In this document: piece after piece, positions 35,601-47,324 of the stretch
Layout: each line of letters begins with the position of its first letter
How positions within the stretch are numbered: the stretch's first letter is position 1
Source: Drechmeria coniospora
Taxonomy: Eukaryota > Ascomycota > Sordariomycetes > Hypocreales > Ophiocordycipitaceae
Length of the DNA stretch: 64,000 nt
Direction: 5' to 3'
Assembly: GCF_001625195.1 (NCBI RefSeq)
Contig: NC_054389.1
Span: 10,722,520-10,786,519 of the forward strand
Notes under the pieces: model-generated
Databases searched by the model: none
What the model saw: only the letters and a program-made list of their open reading frames with translations
What the model was told of the DNA's origin: nothing
Position numbers and translations under genes: made by a program

Positions 35601-38600
35601 GTCGAGGATGGCTTCGAGGCGGTCCGTCGGAAGAGAGGGATCTAACAAGACGAACGCGGCGCCCATCTTGAGCACAGCGAGCATTGCCACCGGCGTCCAG
35701 GCAGACTTGCCGAAGCACAAGGGGATCAGAGTGTTGGGCTCGATGAGATGCTTGGACTTTGAAAGTCGCTCAGCGAGATCGGTAGACCAGTAGTCGAGCT
35801 CTTTATACGAGAGCTCGGCGTCCCAAGCTCGAATCGCCGGCGCGTTCGGCTGCTCTCGCACACGGCTCTGGAACTTGTCGTGGACAAGACTCTCTTCTGC
35901 CTCAGGGACATCGCGGTTCCACTCCCATATCTGCTCCAGGTCACTGACAGTCATGACATCGATCTCAGAAAGTGACTTCTCGCCACCGGCAATGTCGAGC
36001 TTTTGGATGACCAGCTCGAGGCGCGTCAACAACTTTTGCACGAGCCAAGGATCCAGAACATGGGAATCAAAGGCGGCGGTGATGGTAAGATTGTCAATGC
36101 CGAGACGAATTTCGAGCATGAGGGCGAATGTGTTGAACCAGTGCTGCTGGATGACGGCCCGCCATGTGCCCAGATCCTCATCTGCAACCGGGGCCCTCTG
36201 CGGCTGGATGACGAGTAACGACTGAAACTTACACGCCCTTTCGCAATCGGGAGACAGCTGGGAGATTCCGAGCAGGCCCGCGTGCTCAAAAGGGATCATA
36301 TCGACTGCCTCCCGTTGCAGTTGCTTGAGGTATTCTGACACCTTGCGGGCGCCGTCGGTCCTGACACGGACCGGGACCGTGGCAAAGGTTGGGGCAACGA
36401 GAATGTCGATACCAGAAACGGGCGCCTGCCTACCGGAGACTGTGACACCAAATACGACGTCTTCGGTGTTGGACACACGGCTGAGGACCAGCGCCCAAGC
36501 GGCACGAACGAGTGTTGAGGTGGTGATGTCTTTGCTATGTCGTCCGAGCTTCAGCGAGAACTGGTGCTCGATCACCTTGTCCGACACCGGCTCGTACATG
36601 GGCGACGGAAGGCGTGGACATGGATCAGACTCGAAGTCGGCCAGGCTTGTGAGCCAAAAGGTGCTGGTTGCTTCGTTGTCAATATCCATGATGTGCTTGA
36701 TGAAGGTTTGGGGCTGAGGACCAGTGGCGATGCGGTAGCCAGGAATCGCCTGACGAACGGCATCGAGGATCAGGCCGATGGACCATCCGTCGTAAAGAGC
36801 GTGATGCACAGTCCAGACAAAGGTGGTGTTGCCAGAATCATGCTGGATCAGGGCATAGCGCGTGAGGGGATCACCGAGGCTCATGAACTGCTCCCTGTCG
36901 GTGGCTAGGTAGTCATCCAAGTTGGTTGCCGTCCGCCAGGAAATGGTTCCGTCAACGACGAGCTGAAGGAGGCCGAGATCATCGTGCTGCACGATCCTTG
37001 TGCGCAGGATGGGGAGAGAGCGAAATGCTTGCTCCCAGGCGGCGCGGAAGCGACGGACGGGAACGTGACATCTTAACTCGAGCACCTCATGGTTCATGTA
37101 GTTGCCTGGACGCTTGCAGGCGAGGGACATGAGGCCCTCTTGAAGCGGCGTGCAGGGGTAGGCGTCTCGGATTAGAGACCGATCCAGGGAGTACTGGTCG
37201 GCAATTCCCTCAATGAAATCGCGGATCCTGATTCTAGGGGGCAGGAGATGGAAGGGGCGAATGTATGCCTCCTGACCTCTCATCCCAGCTGTGACCAGGC
37301 AGGTTTGGACAAGTTGGTGGAGGATTGGATGGCGAAAGACGTCTGCAACGGTCAGGTAGATATTCTCCTTGCGGGCCTCAGCGACGAGTCGGATGGCCGT
37401 GATGGAGTCTCCGCCGAGATGAAAGAAGCTATCGTCTAGGCCAATCTTGCCATAGGGAATGTTCAAGACCTGGGCCCAGGTCTTCAGCATCGACTTCTCG
37501 GTCAAGGAGGACGGTTGTCGTTTTGGACCACTGGCCGTCCGCAGCTCCGCCAACTTCTCGACCGACAGAAAGCCACCGATATCCCGCAGCCGAAGCCGAT
37601 CTAACTTGCCAGTAACGGTCATGGGGAGCTCCCTCATGGGAAAGAAAGCAGTCGGCACCATGTAGCTCGGTAGATGGGCCGCCAGCTGATCCTCGACGTC
37701 GGAGGGAATGACAAGGAGTCTGCCCGTGACGTCGTCGACATCATCCACGAACTTTGCGGCGTCCTTTTCATTGATATGGAGGAAGGCAACGAGGGTCCGA
37801 GCCGATTCGTCCCCATGAGGGTCGATGACCTCGGCCACGACCTGCTGAACGGTCTTGTCTGCCAAACAGTTCCGTACCCAAAACTCAACCTCGCCAAGCT
37901 CTACTCTCTGACCGCGGAGCTTGACTTGGGTATCCTTACGACCGACAAAGACTAGGTTTCCATCTTATCTATACCGCACCAGGTCTCCTGTTTTGTAGAG
38001 CCGGCCGGACCGACCAGGTCGTCCAGATGCCCGCCGGAGGAGCCAGGGCGGGTCCTTGATGAAGGAAGCCGCCGACTGCTCTGGGTTGCGGAGATACCCT
38101 TGACCGACGAGCGGCCCTTCAAAAAGCAGTTCACCAATACACCCAGGGGGCAGCAGGACGTTGTGGTCATCCGGGTTTACAACCCAGGTGGTCAGGCCGG
38201 CACCCTTGCCGATGTGAAGCACGTCTTGCGCACTCGATGCTTCATGGTTGATTGTACCGTTGGACGTGCACTCGCTTTGGCCGTACAGGTGAATGAGCTT
38301 GACGCGTCCCCACCAGCGCTCGATGTCACCCTTTCTTAACATCTCGCCGCCAAGAATGACGGTGTCGAGGGTAGGAACCTCCTTGGGCACCAGCAAGCGG
38401 GCGACCGAGGGCGTGATGTCGATGAAGGTGGCCTGGAAGGATTGAATCGACTCCTGAAGCCTGTCTCGGCGGTCCTCCTCGCTCGGGACGCAGAGACAAG
38501 CGCCGGCGGCGAGGGTGCAGCAGACATTGCTGACCGAGGTGGTAAAGCTATACGAGGCAAAGTCGAGGACCCTCGAAGTATCCGTCAACCCCATCGGACC

Positions 38601-40013
38601 CAATTGGTGGTGGAGGGCGGAGGCGAGGTTTGCGTGCGACACCAGCACACACTTGGGGGCACCTGTGCTGCCAGAGGTAAAGGTGACATAGGCAACTGAT
38701 GACGGGCTCGACCTGTCCGGCGATGGGTTTTTCCTCTGATCCCCATCTTCGTACCCTTGGTGCGCCAGTTTAGAAAGGAGGCCTTGGTGGACGGGAAGGA
38801 CTTGCTTGGCGAGGCGGGCGCTCAGGGGCTCTTCGGCATTCGAAGAGAGGATCAGACTTGCCTCGACGTGTTCGACCATGAACTGCAGTCTCTTCTCAGG
38901 AAGTGAAGGGTCGAGGAGTAAGAAGGCGCCGCCGGCCTTTAACACGGCGAAGAGGGCTACCGTGGTCCACATGGACTTTTCGAAGCACAGGGGCACCACC
39001 ATGTCAGGTTCGTCACCGACGCCGAGATCGATGAGCTTGTGGGCAAGAAGCGTCGAATTCCAGTCCAGATCAGCGTAGGAAAGCTCGCCGTCCCAGGCGC
39101 TGACAGAAATGGCCTCGGGCTGAAGGGTGACGCGCTCCTCGAAGACCTTGTGAACACAGCGCTCGAAGGAGCAGGGCACGGCTCCATTCCAACGCCAGAT
39201 GGCGACCTCGTCTTGTTTAGTGAGCATCGAAATCGTCTGAAGAGTATCCTGGGCCACTGAGACGGCGAGCTGGGTGATGACAAAGTCCAGTCGCTCAAGG
39301 AGTTGGCGAACGAACCAAGGGCTGATTTTGGCTACGTCGAAGCTAGCCTCAGCTAACATATCGTCAGAGTGAGACAGAACATTGAGGGTGAGAACACGAG
39401 TGAGGCCCCGGGACTCGCTTCTCGTGTCCATGTCTGTATTTTTGCTTGTTCTGGCGTTTTCGTTTGCACCGGCATCTGGGGACGGGGACGGAGAAGGCTG
39501 CTTTGCTGTTGTAGTCGGATGGGCCATGAGAAACTGAAATGTGCACACCTGTTGCTGTTGTCTATCCGCACTGTTTTCCGTCTCCTGAAGCGGCGACCTA
39601 ACTTGCTGTTGTGTATCTTGTTGCTCAGATGGCACCGTCACTGCGCCCTGCTGCCCAAAAATCTGAAGATAATCCAGCACCGACTGACTGGCAAGTGTCT
39701 GGACACGTCTTGAAATAGGAACGGGGGGCGTTTCCGACGTAGTTGACTGCAGAATATTGAAGGCAGCATGATCTGAGTTGGCCATGCGGCTGATGATCAA
39801 GGACCAAGCCGCACGAAGGAGAGTTAATGCTGTGACATTCAGGGGTCGTCGTTGGGGTAGGGTGAGGATGTGCTTTATGGCATTGTTCAGACGCGATTCC
39901 TGTACAGTCACAGACGCTGCTGGGTCGCATGGCTCGATGTAAACTTCTTCAAGCACCGACTGCCAACATTCGGATGGCCATACTTCCTCGTTGTGTTTGT
40001 GTGGGGATGCCAT
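32640..40013 (-). CDS. two-module NRPS (partial C-A-T-C-A-T-C), interrupted by an in-frame stop
   Basis: Multidomain enzyme that activates two amino or aryl acids as adenylates and joins them on carrier domains. One 2457-codon frame without introns runs from the ATG at 40013. In order: a C-terminal fragment of a condensation domain (~1-240), A1 (~280-810; TFTSGSTGAPK at 444-454), T1 (FFHLGGDSI, Ser ~870), C2 (~950-1340; intact HHALYDG ~1070-1076), A2 (~1365-1885; LFTSGTTGKPKG), T2 (FIALGGSSI, Ser ~1953) and C3 (~2010-2450). There is no thioesterase, reductase or epimerase. A single TAA at codon 683 cuts A1 just after the YKTGDLVRY motif; the frame continues uninterrupted beyond it, and the next stretch lacks an early ATG. 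C3 is of another type from C2 and has HPMVSDG in place of HHxxxDG. A1 has Thr where the amino-group-binding Asp normally sits. The gene is divergent from the FMO and is the core gene of the cluster. Whether full-length protein is made is doubtful. Confidence 0.9.
37965..37967 (-). other. in-frame TAA stop inside NRPS adenylation domain 1
   Basis: Reads TAA on the minus strand between TGDLVRYR and DGNLVFVGRKD, two blocks that are contiguous in the sister A domains of this cluster. Frame is identical on both sides (40013 and 37865 differ by a multiple of three), so it is a nonsense codon, not a frameshift. No intron of workable size can remove it: the only flanking GT...AG pairs are 23-28 nt and would delete conserved sequence. 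It could be a true mutation or a sequencing or assembly error. Confidence 0.85.
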
Positions 40014-41253
40014 ACTATTTTTCGTATCTGGCTAATAGCTATAGTGTTTGCTTGCCGCCTTGGAGCCGATTGTGAGGCTTCATGAACTACTTACTGTCTG
40101 AGATAGATATTAATCAACGATGAGTTGATGAAAACATGAGAGACAGTAGATTTATGCTCGAGCTTTCGCTCAGAACACCAATTGCCACCGCCATCAAGTC
40201 GGAATTGGGCGCATCCAGCCAGGGACAAGACGAGCACAACACGCCAAAACGGGCACCCATGACCCTCGGAACCAAAGAGGAGTACATAGGTACAAAGTAT
40301 GTAAGAAAAGTCCATTGTACAATCATGAATACCCTGGAAACCCACCGGGCCGCCTTGCAAAGATAGACCAAGGCTGCCTATCTCTCCTTCCACACCGGTG
40401 TAGGATGAAGGGTAAAGCATGGCGGAGGGATTTGGGGGCCACCTGAAACGCGCATACATATCCTATTTCGACTCTGGCCTTCTTTGCAGTGTCAAAAAGC
40501 AGCTCACACCTGCATGAGATCGACGTGCGAGCGTCAAAATCGGGACTGAACTGGTGACAGCGTTGGGCAGCATGTCCATTTCTCCTCCACGCTTAGGACG
40601 CCCATGACGCAAGCCCCCTCGGCACAAGTACGGGGTAGGAAGGCGAAGCGGCTGGGGAGGTACTCAGGTATGGGGTAGGCGCTTCAATAATGTAGTCTTG
40701 GGAGAGCCAATGTAGTACGTGTGTTGGTGCAGAGGAAGTCATGACGACTATGAACCAACCATACCCCTGTCACGGCTGAGCTTGTGGACTGCTTTTCTCG
40801 GGTTGCTTGTTCGGGCGCTGCCAAACAGTGCTGCATGATGCCACCGATTCTCGCGTGTAACTTTCCGGTAACAGGGCAAGAAAACAAGAAAACGAGCCGC
40901 CAACCATCCAAGTTTGGGCATTCAGCAACCCCGTTTCCCCGCTTGTCCACCTTCGTGTCGTTAGGACTGGGCCGTGTCTCGCCCATGCCCTCCCTCGGCA
41001 GTATTGACAAGAGTCTATTCTATATTTATTTGTTTATTTACACGCGGATAACAAATGCGACTCAGAACATGCGCATGCAAGTGCGCATTCATTTTGGGGA
41101 GCTCGCAGGCTGACCGAGGGTTGATGGGGTTGCATCCGTGATTCACGCTGGTTCTCCATTGAAGATAAGAGGACTGGACGGTCTCGGCTACCCGTGCTCA
41201 TGAAAGTCAAGCCGGAATTATCACCACATGATTAGCCTTGCAGTATATCCTCC
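40014..41253. promoter_or_regulatory. divergent promoter region between NRPS and FMO
   Basis: The NRPS starts leftward at 40013 and the monooxygenase rightward at 41254, so 1.24 kb serves as a shared upstream region. Small open frames inside (for example 40091-40459 minus) do not encode the missing N-terminal half of the first condensation domain. No certain factor-binding site was identified. Confidence 0.55.
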
Positions 41254-43549
41254 ATGGAGAAAATCAAGGTCGCCGTCATTGGCCTCGGTACCAACCCTTC
41301 ATCCTCCCCCCTTTCCGGGAGCTCGAACGAAGCGGGTTTGACGTTGGCTGAATAGGACCTGCCGGGTTGACGGCAGTCAAGGCTTTGCGAGAAGAGGGCT
41401 TTGACGTCATTGCCTTTGAGCGCCGTGACAGGGTTGGTGGTGTGTGGTCCTACAGCCAGGATACCAACTTCACGATCGTCACAAGGGGCACCGTCGCCAA
41501 CGTCAGCAAGTTTGTGGCAAGTCTCAAAAGCCCTGAGCTATCTACCTTTGTACTTTCGTCGTTTTATCTTATCAACTGACCGCATTATTTTCTATTCAGT
41601 CTGGCTTTAGCGACTTTCCAATTCCCGATGGTGCGTCCCATGACTCCCGTTCCATGGCATACACATGCATCTGAACAGAATTGTCTATCGGCTTAATTAT
41701 TTGGACAGAGGTTCTAACCGTCAGACTCGAGCAGAGTATCCCCCCTATATGACTGGGGATCAGGTGGCCGAATACTTTGAGGCATACGCGCAAAACTTCG
41801 GCTTGGAAGATTGCGTCAAGTTCAAAACAACGGTTCGGCGCGTGCTCCGGGATGACCATGACCGGAAATGGAATGTCCATTTCACCAGTGCCGACGGCGT
41901 TGACCACGTCATTGTCGTTGACAAGGTTGTCGTCGGCAGTGGCTCCAACACGACTGCCCTCTGGCCTCCGCTTCCAGGGAGGAGCCTGTTCGAAGGCACT
42001 GTTCTGCATGGGCAGAGTTATCGGGGGTACGTGTTATTTACTTTATTATACCCGTATCAATATTCATGCCCAAATGGGTACTGGTATCTGCTCGCTCTCC
42101 TCGAAAGATGCCAAGAATCTCGCTCACTCACCTATCGTATCAGCCCGGAGCCGTTTGCTGACCGCAGGGTTCTTGTCGTCGGCATGGGCAACACGGCGTG
42201 CGAGATATCGCTCAGCCTAATCGGCCACGCATCTAGAGTCTATCAGTCATACCGCCGCGGACGCTACCTAGTGCCGCGCTTTCTCGACAGCGGCGTTCCA
42301 TCCGACTGCAGCAACCCCTGGCCGATGCTGTGTCTGCAAGACATGCTCGACTACCGGCTACCGGGTCTCGCCGGTCCGCTCGTCGATCGTGACGCGCGAA
42401 GAGCCATGGTATGTCATACGGTGAACACTTCTCCCTCAATTGCCAAACTTGGGGGCCATTCGGATAGGGCCAAGCGGAAGCGAGCTGAGGAACAGATAAC
42501 GAGGTGCTGGCGTTTGCTACCCTGCGCCAGCATGGCACACGTCCACCCGATAGCCCAGGATCACTTTATTCCAGCTCTTCATGCCGGACACGTCATCCCC
42601 CTGCACAGCTTCGAGAGGTTCGTTGGCGCGAGCGCGGTTAGGCTCAACAACGACACCGACATCGAGGTCGATGCCGTCATCTTCTGCACCGGCTACGCGC
42701 TCGACTTTGGCATACTTCCTGAGTTAGAAATGGATGGTGCGTGCGGCCTGCCACTTGTGACGGCCGGCGAGGTGTTTGGCGCCGAAACATTGGTGAAAGG
42801 GCCAGGAGAAGACTCTAGCACAGGCTCAGGTGCAACGGGCAAAGAGCCTCACCTTCCCCGACTGTTCCACAACATCTTTCCGCCGCGATGGGCTTCGTCT
42901 TTAGCCATACTCAGCTGGATGTCGCCAATACAAACGGCCTGGTGCGTAGCCGAGCTTGCGTCCATGGCCGTGTCACAGCTCTGGGCGGCCGAGGCGGAAC
43001 GCGAGCGGGGCCTCGGGCACCCTCCGATCTCCGTTCGCGGCCGTCATCGGAAGCCCGCCAGGCTACCGTCCGAAGCCGAGATGAACGCGGCGGTCGACGG
43101 ATACCACACCTGGTGGCGCCGACAGCGAGCCAAGGAGCCATCCGCGCATCCCGGTCTCGTACGCACCCACACACTTTACCGCTTTCTCCATAACAAGGCT
43201 GGCACTGGTATGTACGATCACCTCGACCATCCCTTCACGCTCCGCGGTTGGCAGCTGCGATGCAAGGACGGCCAGCTGTTCCGGTGGTTGGCAAAGGGAC
43301 CGGCAAACAGCTACGCCTGGCGCTTATTCGAGACGAACCCTGCAGGGATCCCCGGATGCGGGAGGCGGACCTGGGTCGGTGCGCGAAACGCCGTGGAAGA
43401 CGCGGTTGGTACATGCAACACCTGCTGTATATCGTCCCTTACTAACTATCCTAACTCTCTAGTACGTCGTATATGAACAGTACAAGCGGGATGTGGAGGA
43501 CCATGAATTGCGAAGACGGGCCACGGAGGGGACGGCGTGCACAGTCTAG
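41254..43549 (+). CDS. flavin-dependent monooxygenase (FMO family)
   Basis: FAD/NADPH enzyme that inserts oxygen at N or S, or oxidises carbonyls, probably tailoring the peptide or its amino-acid precursor. Seven exons proposed: 41254-41287, 41356-41513, 41600-41630, 41735-42026, 42144-42408, 42496-43404 and 43463-43549 (591 residues, in frame throughout). Motifs: FAD site GLGPAGLTAVKAL (residues ~10), the RVGGVW motif after it, PPYMTGDQVAEYFEAYAQ, NADPH site VVGMGNTACEI (~183-193), and FCTGYALDFG (~323-332), the family's F/LATGY-type motif. The C-terminal region with AWRLFETNPAGIPGCGRRTW is typical of the large fungal members. Two junctions are less certain: the donor GTGGCA after SKF and the last donor GTTGGT. 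Without the last intron the frame would stop at 43476. Shares its upstream region with the NRPS. Confidence 0.88.
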
Positions 43550-43751
43550 CAAGCTGTTAAAACCATTGTGCTACAGCGTGAGAAGAGGTATGGCACATTC
43601 TGGCATTATGAATGGCAAGTATTGTAAATATCCAAGTCAGGGCAAGCCGCTTTTGCGAACCTCTTTATCATTCCTTGTGTGGCATTTGCAGGAGACACCC
43701 ACTCTGCTGCGATATAATATTGAACCACTCCCCTGGAAGGAGCCCACGAGG

Positions 43752-45284
43752 TCAGGTTTCAGAAAACTGGCGACCTATCGTGTCTAAGATGCCGTTGACA
43801 TCGTCATTACGTCCCTCCCACTCGCGTGTCACAATGGCCCTCCTAGATGAATCTCGCACCTTGAGCGACACCTCGAACGGACCGGGCTTCACGAAAATGC
43901 CTTCCTGCACCGTATCGTCGCAATCGTGTTTCCTGCTCTGACCGTGCTTCCATTGAATGTCAAAGGCCCAAAGAAGACGCCCGACGATAAGCATCAGCGA
44001 GTTCCGCGCAAGTGCTTGGCCCGGACAGATTCTTTTGCCGAAGCCGAAGGCGGCCAGGGGCAGGTCGCCATCATTAATCCACCTCTCCGGCATGAAGTCT
44101 GCCGGGGACCGGAAGACTGCGTCATCCATCTCTAGGGACCAGTGGGATGCAACCACGGCAGCGCCTTGGGGGATGAAGAAGCCCCGGTATTCATCATCTC
44201 GGAGCGCCGAGTGGGCGGCGCCCCCCGGAATTGCCGGCCGCCAACGAAACACCTCCTGGCAGAAGGCCTGTAGATATGCAAGTGGAATGAGATCGTCAAG
44301 GTTCGGTAACCGGTTAATGCCGACCTGGGTGTCTATATCTTCCTGTAACCGCCGCATAGTTTCCGGGTACGAGGCGCACGCGAGGACCGCAACGCTTAGG
44401 GACCCGGCCGTCGTACGCGTTCCGGCGCCGAAGAGGTCGCCGAGAACAAAGCTGAGCTCCCGCTCCGACACGGACGTATCGCTGGAAGCGGTCTGCTTGC
44501 ACCAATTCCAGCTGTTTGTCGACAACGCGTTGTGGAAGTACTCTCCATACAGCTGAGTTTGCTGCTCGTGTAACTCGTCGCCCATCATCTTCCACCTCGC
44601 CAGGGGCCGCGGCAAATAGTGCAAAAATGGGAAGCTATCAACGAGCCAGGAGCCTAGCAAGGTGGATTGGAAAACAGCTGCGAGAGTCTTCTTGCGCTGG
44701 AGGAATTCAGGCGAGCACCTGCTGACGAACCTCCGACCATAGAGGAGGGTTGAGACGAGACTCGAGGAGAATCGTTCAAACTCTGCCTCCAAGTTGTTGT
44801 CGGTGAAAAGAAGATTAAACAAGAGCTGGAGGCTCTCAAGCTCCTGAAGCGGTCGGTAGAGCTTTGTCTTCCGAGCGTTGAGAACGGACGTCTGAATGCC
44901 GCGAAATTTCTTCCATCTCGGCCCGTCTGGCAGGAGGGCCGCATCCATGCCTTTGGCTATACAATCACCGGCTACTACCAGCCGTGGACGTGAGCTGTAT
45001 ATGGTGCTCCGCTTTGTCAGCACCTCCCTGGCTACCTCATGGCTTCCCAGGAGGATGACGGTAATTTGACCAAGACGAAGATGAACGACGGGTCCGTAAA
45101 TGCGGTGCCATTCCTGGAACTTCTTCCACGCATTTTTCTTGGGAATTTGGTGCAAGTTTGCCACTATCGGCAGGCCCCGAGGCCCAGGCGGCAGCTTCCT
45201 GTTCCTGCTCGACGCTCTAACCCATCGGTAGCAAACCAGCGGCAAAAGCATGACAAGGATACAGACGCAGAGTATTACTGCCAT
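43752..45284 (-). CDS. cytochrome P450 monooxygenase (CYP), microsomal
   Basis: Haem monooxygenase, likely a tailoring oxidase of the cluster. A single 510-residue exon. It has an N-terminal membrane anchor (MAVILCVCILVMLLPLVCYRW), a Pro-rich hinge (KLPPGPRGLPIV), the K-helix ExxR in QEVFRWRP, PERW in FMPERWI, and the haem loop FGFGKRICPGQALA with Cys ~420. The I-helix reads GAGTRTTAG: Arg stands where most P450s have the acidic residue of the (A/G)Gx(D/E)TT proton-relay motif. Overall style is that of fungal O-methylsterigmatocystin-oxidoreductase-like P450s (general resemblance only). It is transcribed in the same direction as the FAD oxidoreductase, PLP enzyme and both NRPS genes, and converges with the FMO. 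Confidence 0.93.
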   Translation of the reverse strand: MAVILCVCILVMLLPLVCYRWVRASSRNRKLPPGPRGLPIVANLHQIPKKNAWKKFQEWHRIYGPVVHLRLGQITVILLGSHEVAREVLTKRSTIYSSRPRLVVAGDCIAKGMDAALLPDGPRWKKFRGIQTSVLNARKTKLYRPLQELESLQLLFNLLFTDNNLEAEFERFSSSLVSTLLYGRRFVSRCSPEFLQRKKTLAAVFQSTLLGSWLVDSFPFLHYLPRPLARWKMMGDELHEQQTQLYGEYFHNALSTNSWNWCKQTASSDTSVSERELSFVLGDLFGAGTRTTAGSLSVAVLACASYPETMRRLQEDIDTQVGINRLPNLDDLIPLAYLQAFCQEVFRWRPAIPGGAAHSALRDDEYRGFFIPQGAAVVASHWSLEMDDAVFRSPADFMPERWINDGDLPLAAFGFGKRICPGQALARNSLMLIVGRLLWAFDIQWKHGQSRKHDCDDTVQEGIFVKPGPFEVSLKVRDSSRRAIVTREWEGRNDDVNGILDTIGRQFSET

Positions 45285-45753
45285 GATTGCAACGAGGCAC
45301 TAGACCTGCTTTAAGAGGGCTTGGGGAAGATGTCGAGGGGAAAGGTAGGGGGAACCAAGAGCCTACCGACTTCGCGTCCATGCTCGCCTTTGAAGGAGGA
45401 ATCGAAGGATAAATACGACAGGGAAGGGTCACATGGCGACGGTTTTGTATACTTGCTGTAGTTTTCATGACGAAGCACGAAGCATGAAATGCCTCCTCTA
45501 CCAAGGTCAGCTATCATATCATATGCAGGACGGCCCAGCGTCCGGTGAGGCTCCTTTCGGCAGAACATGCAGATAAACTGTGCTGGACTGTGTACATGCA
45601 CATAAAACCTACCGGAAGATGAGGGGAAAGTGTTTTTCGATTTGCTGGAATCCGAGACCAATGCTTAGAATGTTCACCGGGTCGCGATGGCACCCTCCTT
45701 TCCTTCTTTTCCATCACCCCACCCTGCAGCTTTGCGAAGCCGAGCGGGAGATA
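45285..45753. other. intergenic between P450 and FAD oxidoreductase
   Basis: Nothing coding is supported; it should hold the P450 promoter and the 3' end of the oxidoreductase gene. Confidence 0.4.
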
Positions 45754-47324
45754 TCATGAAACCTGGGCAGAAGGTAGCATACAAAGAATTTCCTCTACCG
45801 TCCCTGGCAAGCTGCACTCCCTCGCATGCTGGGCCCTGGCCTCGCACACTCGCCACTGTGGAGGCAGCTCAGCCTGCACGAGGCACTCCTTGCCTACCAT
45901 CATCTCGGCCACGGCGACACCGCAACGGGCTGCAACAGGCATCCCATGACCCGTATACCCCGCGCTGATCCAGAGCCCTCCGGCAACTCCTTCGCTGTTG
46001 CTCTCTTTGTCAACGGCCAATTCGGTCAACAGCGAAGGGGGCACTCGACCAACCCAGGGGCTGCTGTCCCGCGAGTATCCCATGATACCCGTCCACTCGT
46101 AGGATGCATGGAGCTCTTTCGTATTCTCCGCGTGCGACTCGCTGCGTTCCTCACCGTCACGCAGTTCGACGATGCCATCGAGGCCTTTGCGAAGTGCTTG
46201 GCCGATGACGGGGTCGACGACGTTGTCGTTTGAGATTCCCACTTCGCCCCCGGGCACCACCAGCCTTTCGCCACCAAAGATGAGATACTGGTCTCCATTG
46301 CAACTTGAATGAGAATCACTAGATCCTTGTTGGATCAGGTACTGGTGGTCCGCACCATTGAGCCATACATAGCTGTGCGAGAGCGGTGTCGACCTGACGG
46401 GGGGGACCAGAGCACTAACTTGCCCTCGCACAGGCAATATGAGCCCAGTCATGGCCGGTAGCAGGTGTGAAGTGTAGCCGTTGGTGGCTAGAAGCACTTG
46501 GCGCGCCCGGATCACCCCCCGCTGTGTATGTAGGACCCAGGCACTTCCAGGAGGCTTCTCGAGTCGCAGCACTGGGGTGTTGGTTTGCAGGTTAAAAGTT
46601 GAGGCATCATAGTCGTCGAGAAGCTTCTCCAACAGCCAGGAGATGAGCTTGTACGGCCAACATTTAGCTGCCTTGGGCTGATAGACGGCGGCAATGGCTT
46701 GGTGAATCCGGAGCTTTCGAAGTTGCTCCTTGTCGACGACGAGGACGGCCTTGTCACGGAGGTCAGCATACTGCTGAAGCCGTTCAATTTGGGCGCGGGC
46801 GGCCTCGAGGACGGGCGGCGAGAGGATGACATGTACGCCGCCAACAGCATGCCAATCGCAGTCAATACCATTGTCCTTGACGAGATTTTCAATCATGTCA
46901 AAAGTTGCCAGTTCAAAGCGAGCCACCTCGAGAGCGCTGTCCCAGACACCCGGCTGGCAGTGGCCTCCATTCTATGACCAGTAGCGCAGGCGTCAGCAGG
47001 CTCTACGGTCATACCTGAGGTGGAAATGCAAACGGAAGGGAAAGCTGAGAGGGGGGGAGGACAAGAACGTACGCGTCCTGTAGCGCCCGAGCAGGCCTCT
47101 CGAGCCTCCAGCATGACAACACGCAAACCAGCGGCGAGAAGTTCTCTGGCAGCAAAGGCGCCTGTCATGCCACTGCCAATGATGACGACCTCGGCCGCTG
47201 ACGGAAGGGTTTCAGTTGTGACGTGGCCGAGTAACCTTCCAGACGGTTCGCGGTGCCAAAAAGAGCGTGTACTATTGGACGTCGGTGGCCCGGCTTGGCT
47301 TTCTTGCCGATTTCGCCCATTCAT
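45754..47324 (-). CDS. FAD-dependent oxidoreductase (DAO / amine oxidase superfamily)
   Basis: Likely oxidises a C-N bond of an amino acid, secondary amine or cyclic imine, passing electrons to oxygen. Two exons, 47324-47073 and 46971-45754, joined across a 101-nt intron (GTACGT donor, CATAG acceptor) to give 489 residues. The Rossmann motif VVIIGSGMTGAFAARELL (about residues 45-63) and the following EAREACSGATGRNGGHCQP are hallmarks of the glycine/D-amino-acid-oxidase-like family. The intron splits exactly between GATGR and NGGH, which confirms the splice. Near the C-terminus ISAGYTGHGMPVAARCG is the second FAD-binding strand. Substrate cannot be read from sequence. It sits between P450 and PLP genes of the same orientation, so it is taken as a cluster member. 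Confidence 0.88.

Noticed and set aside
37940..37990. Short intron that would bypass the NRPS stop codon
   Set aside because: Available GT...AG pairs are only 23-28 nt, below a workable intron size, are not in frame-saving lengths and would delete residues conserved in the sister A domains.
40091..40459. Upstream exon carrying the missing half of the first NRPS condensation domain
   Set aside because: The translation shows no condensation motif (no HHxxxDG or related blocks), so the NRPS is taken to start with a partial C domain, as several fungal NRPSs do.
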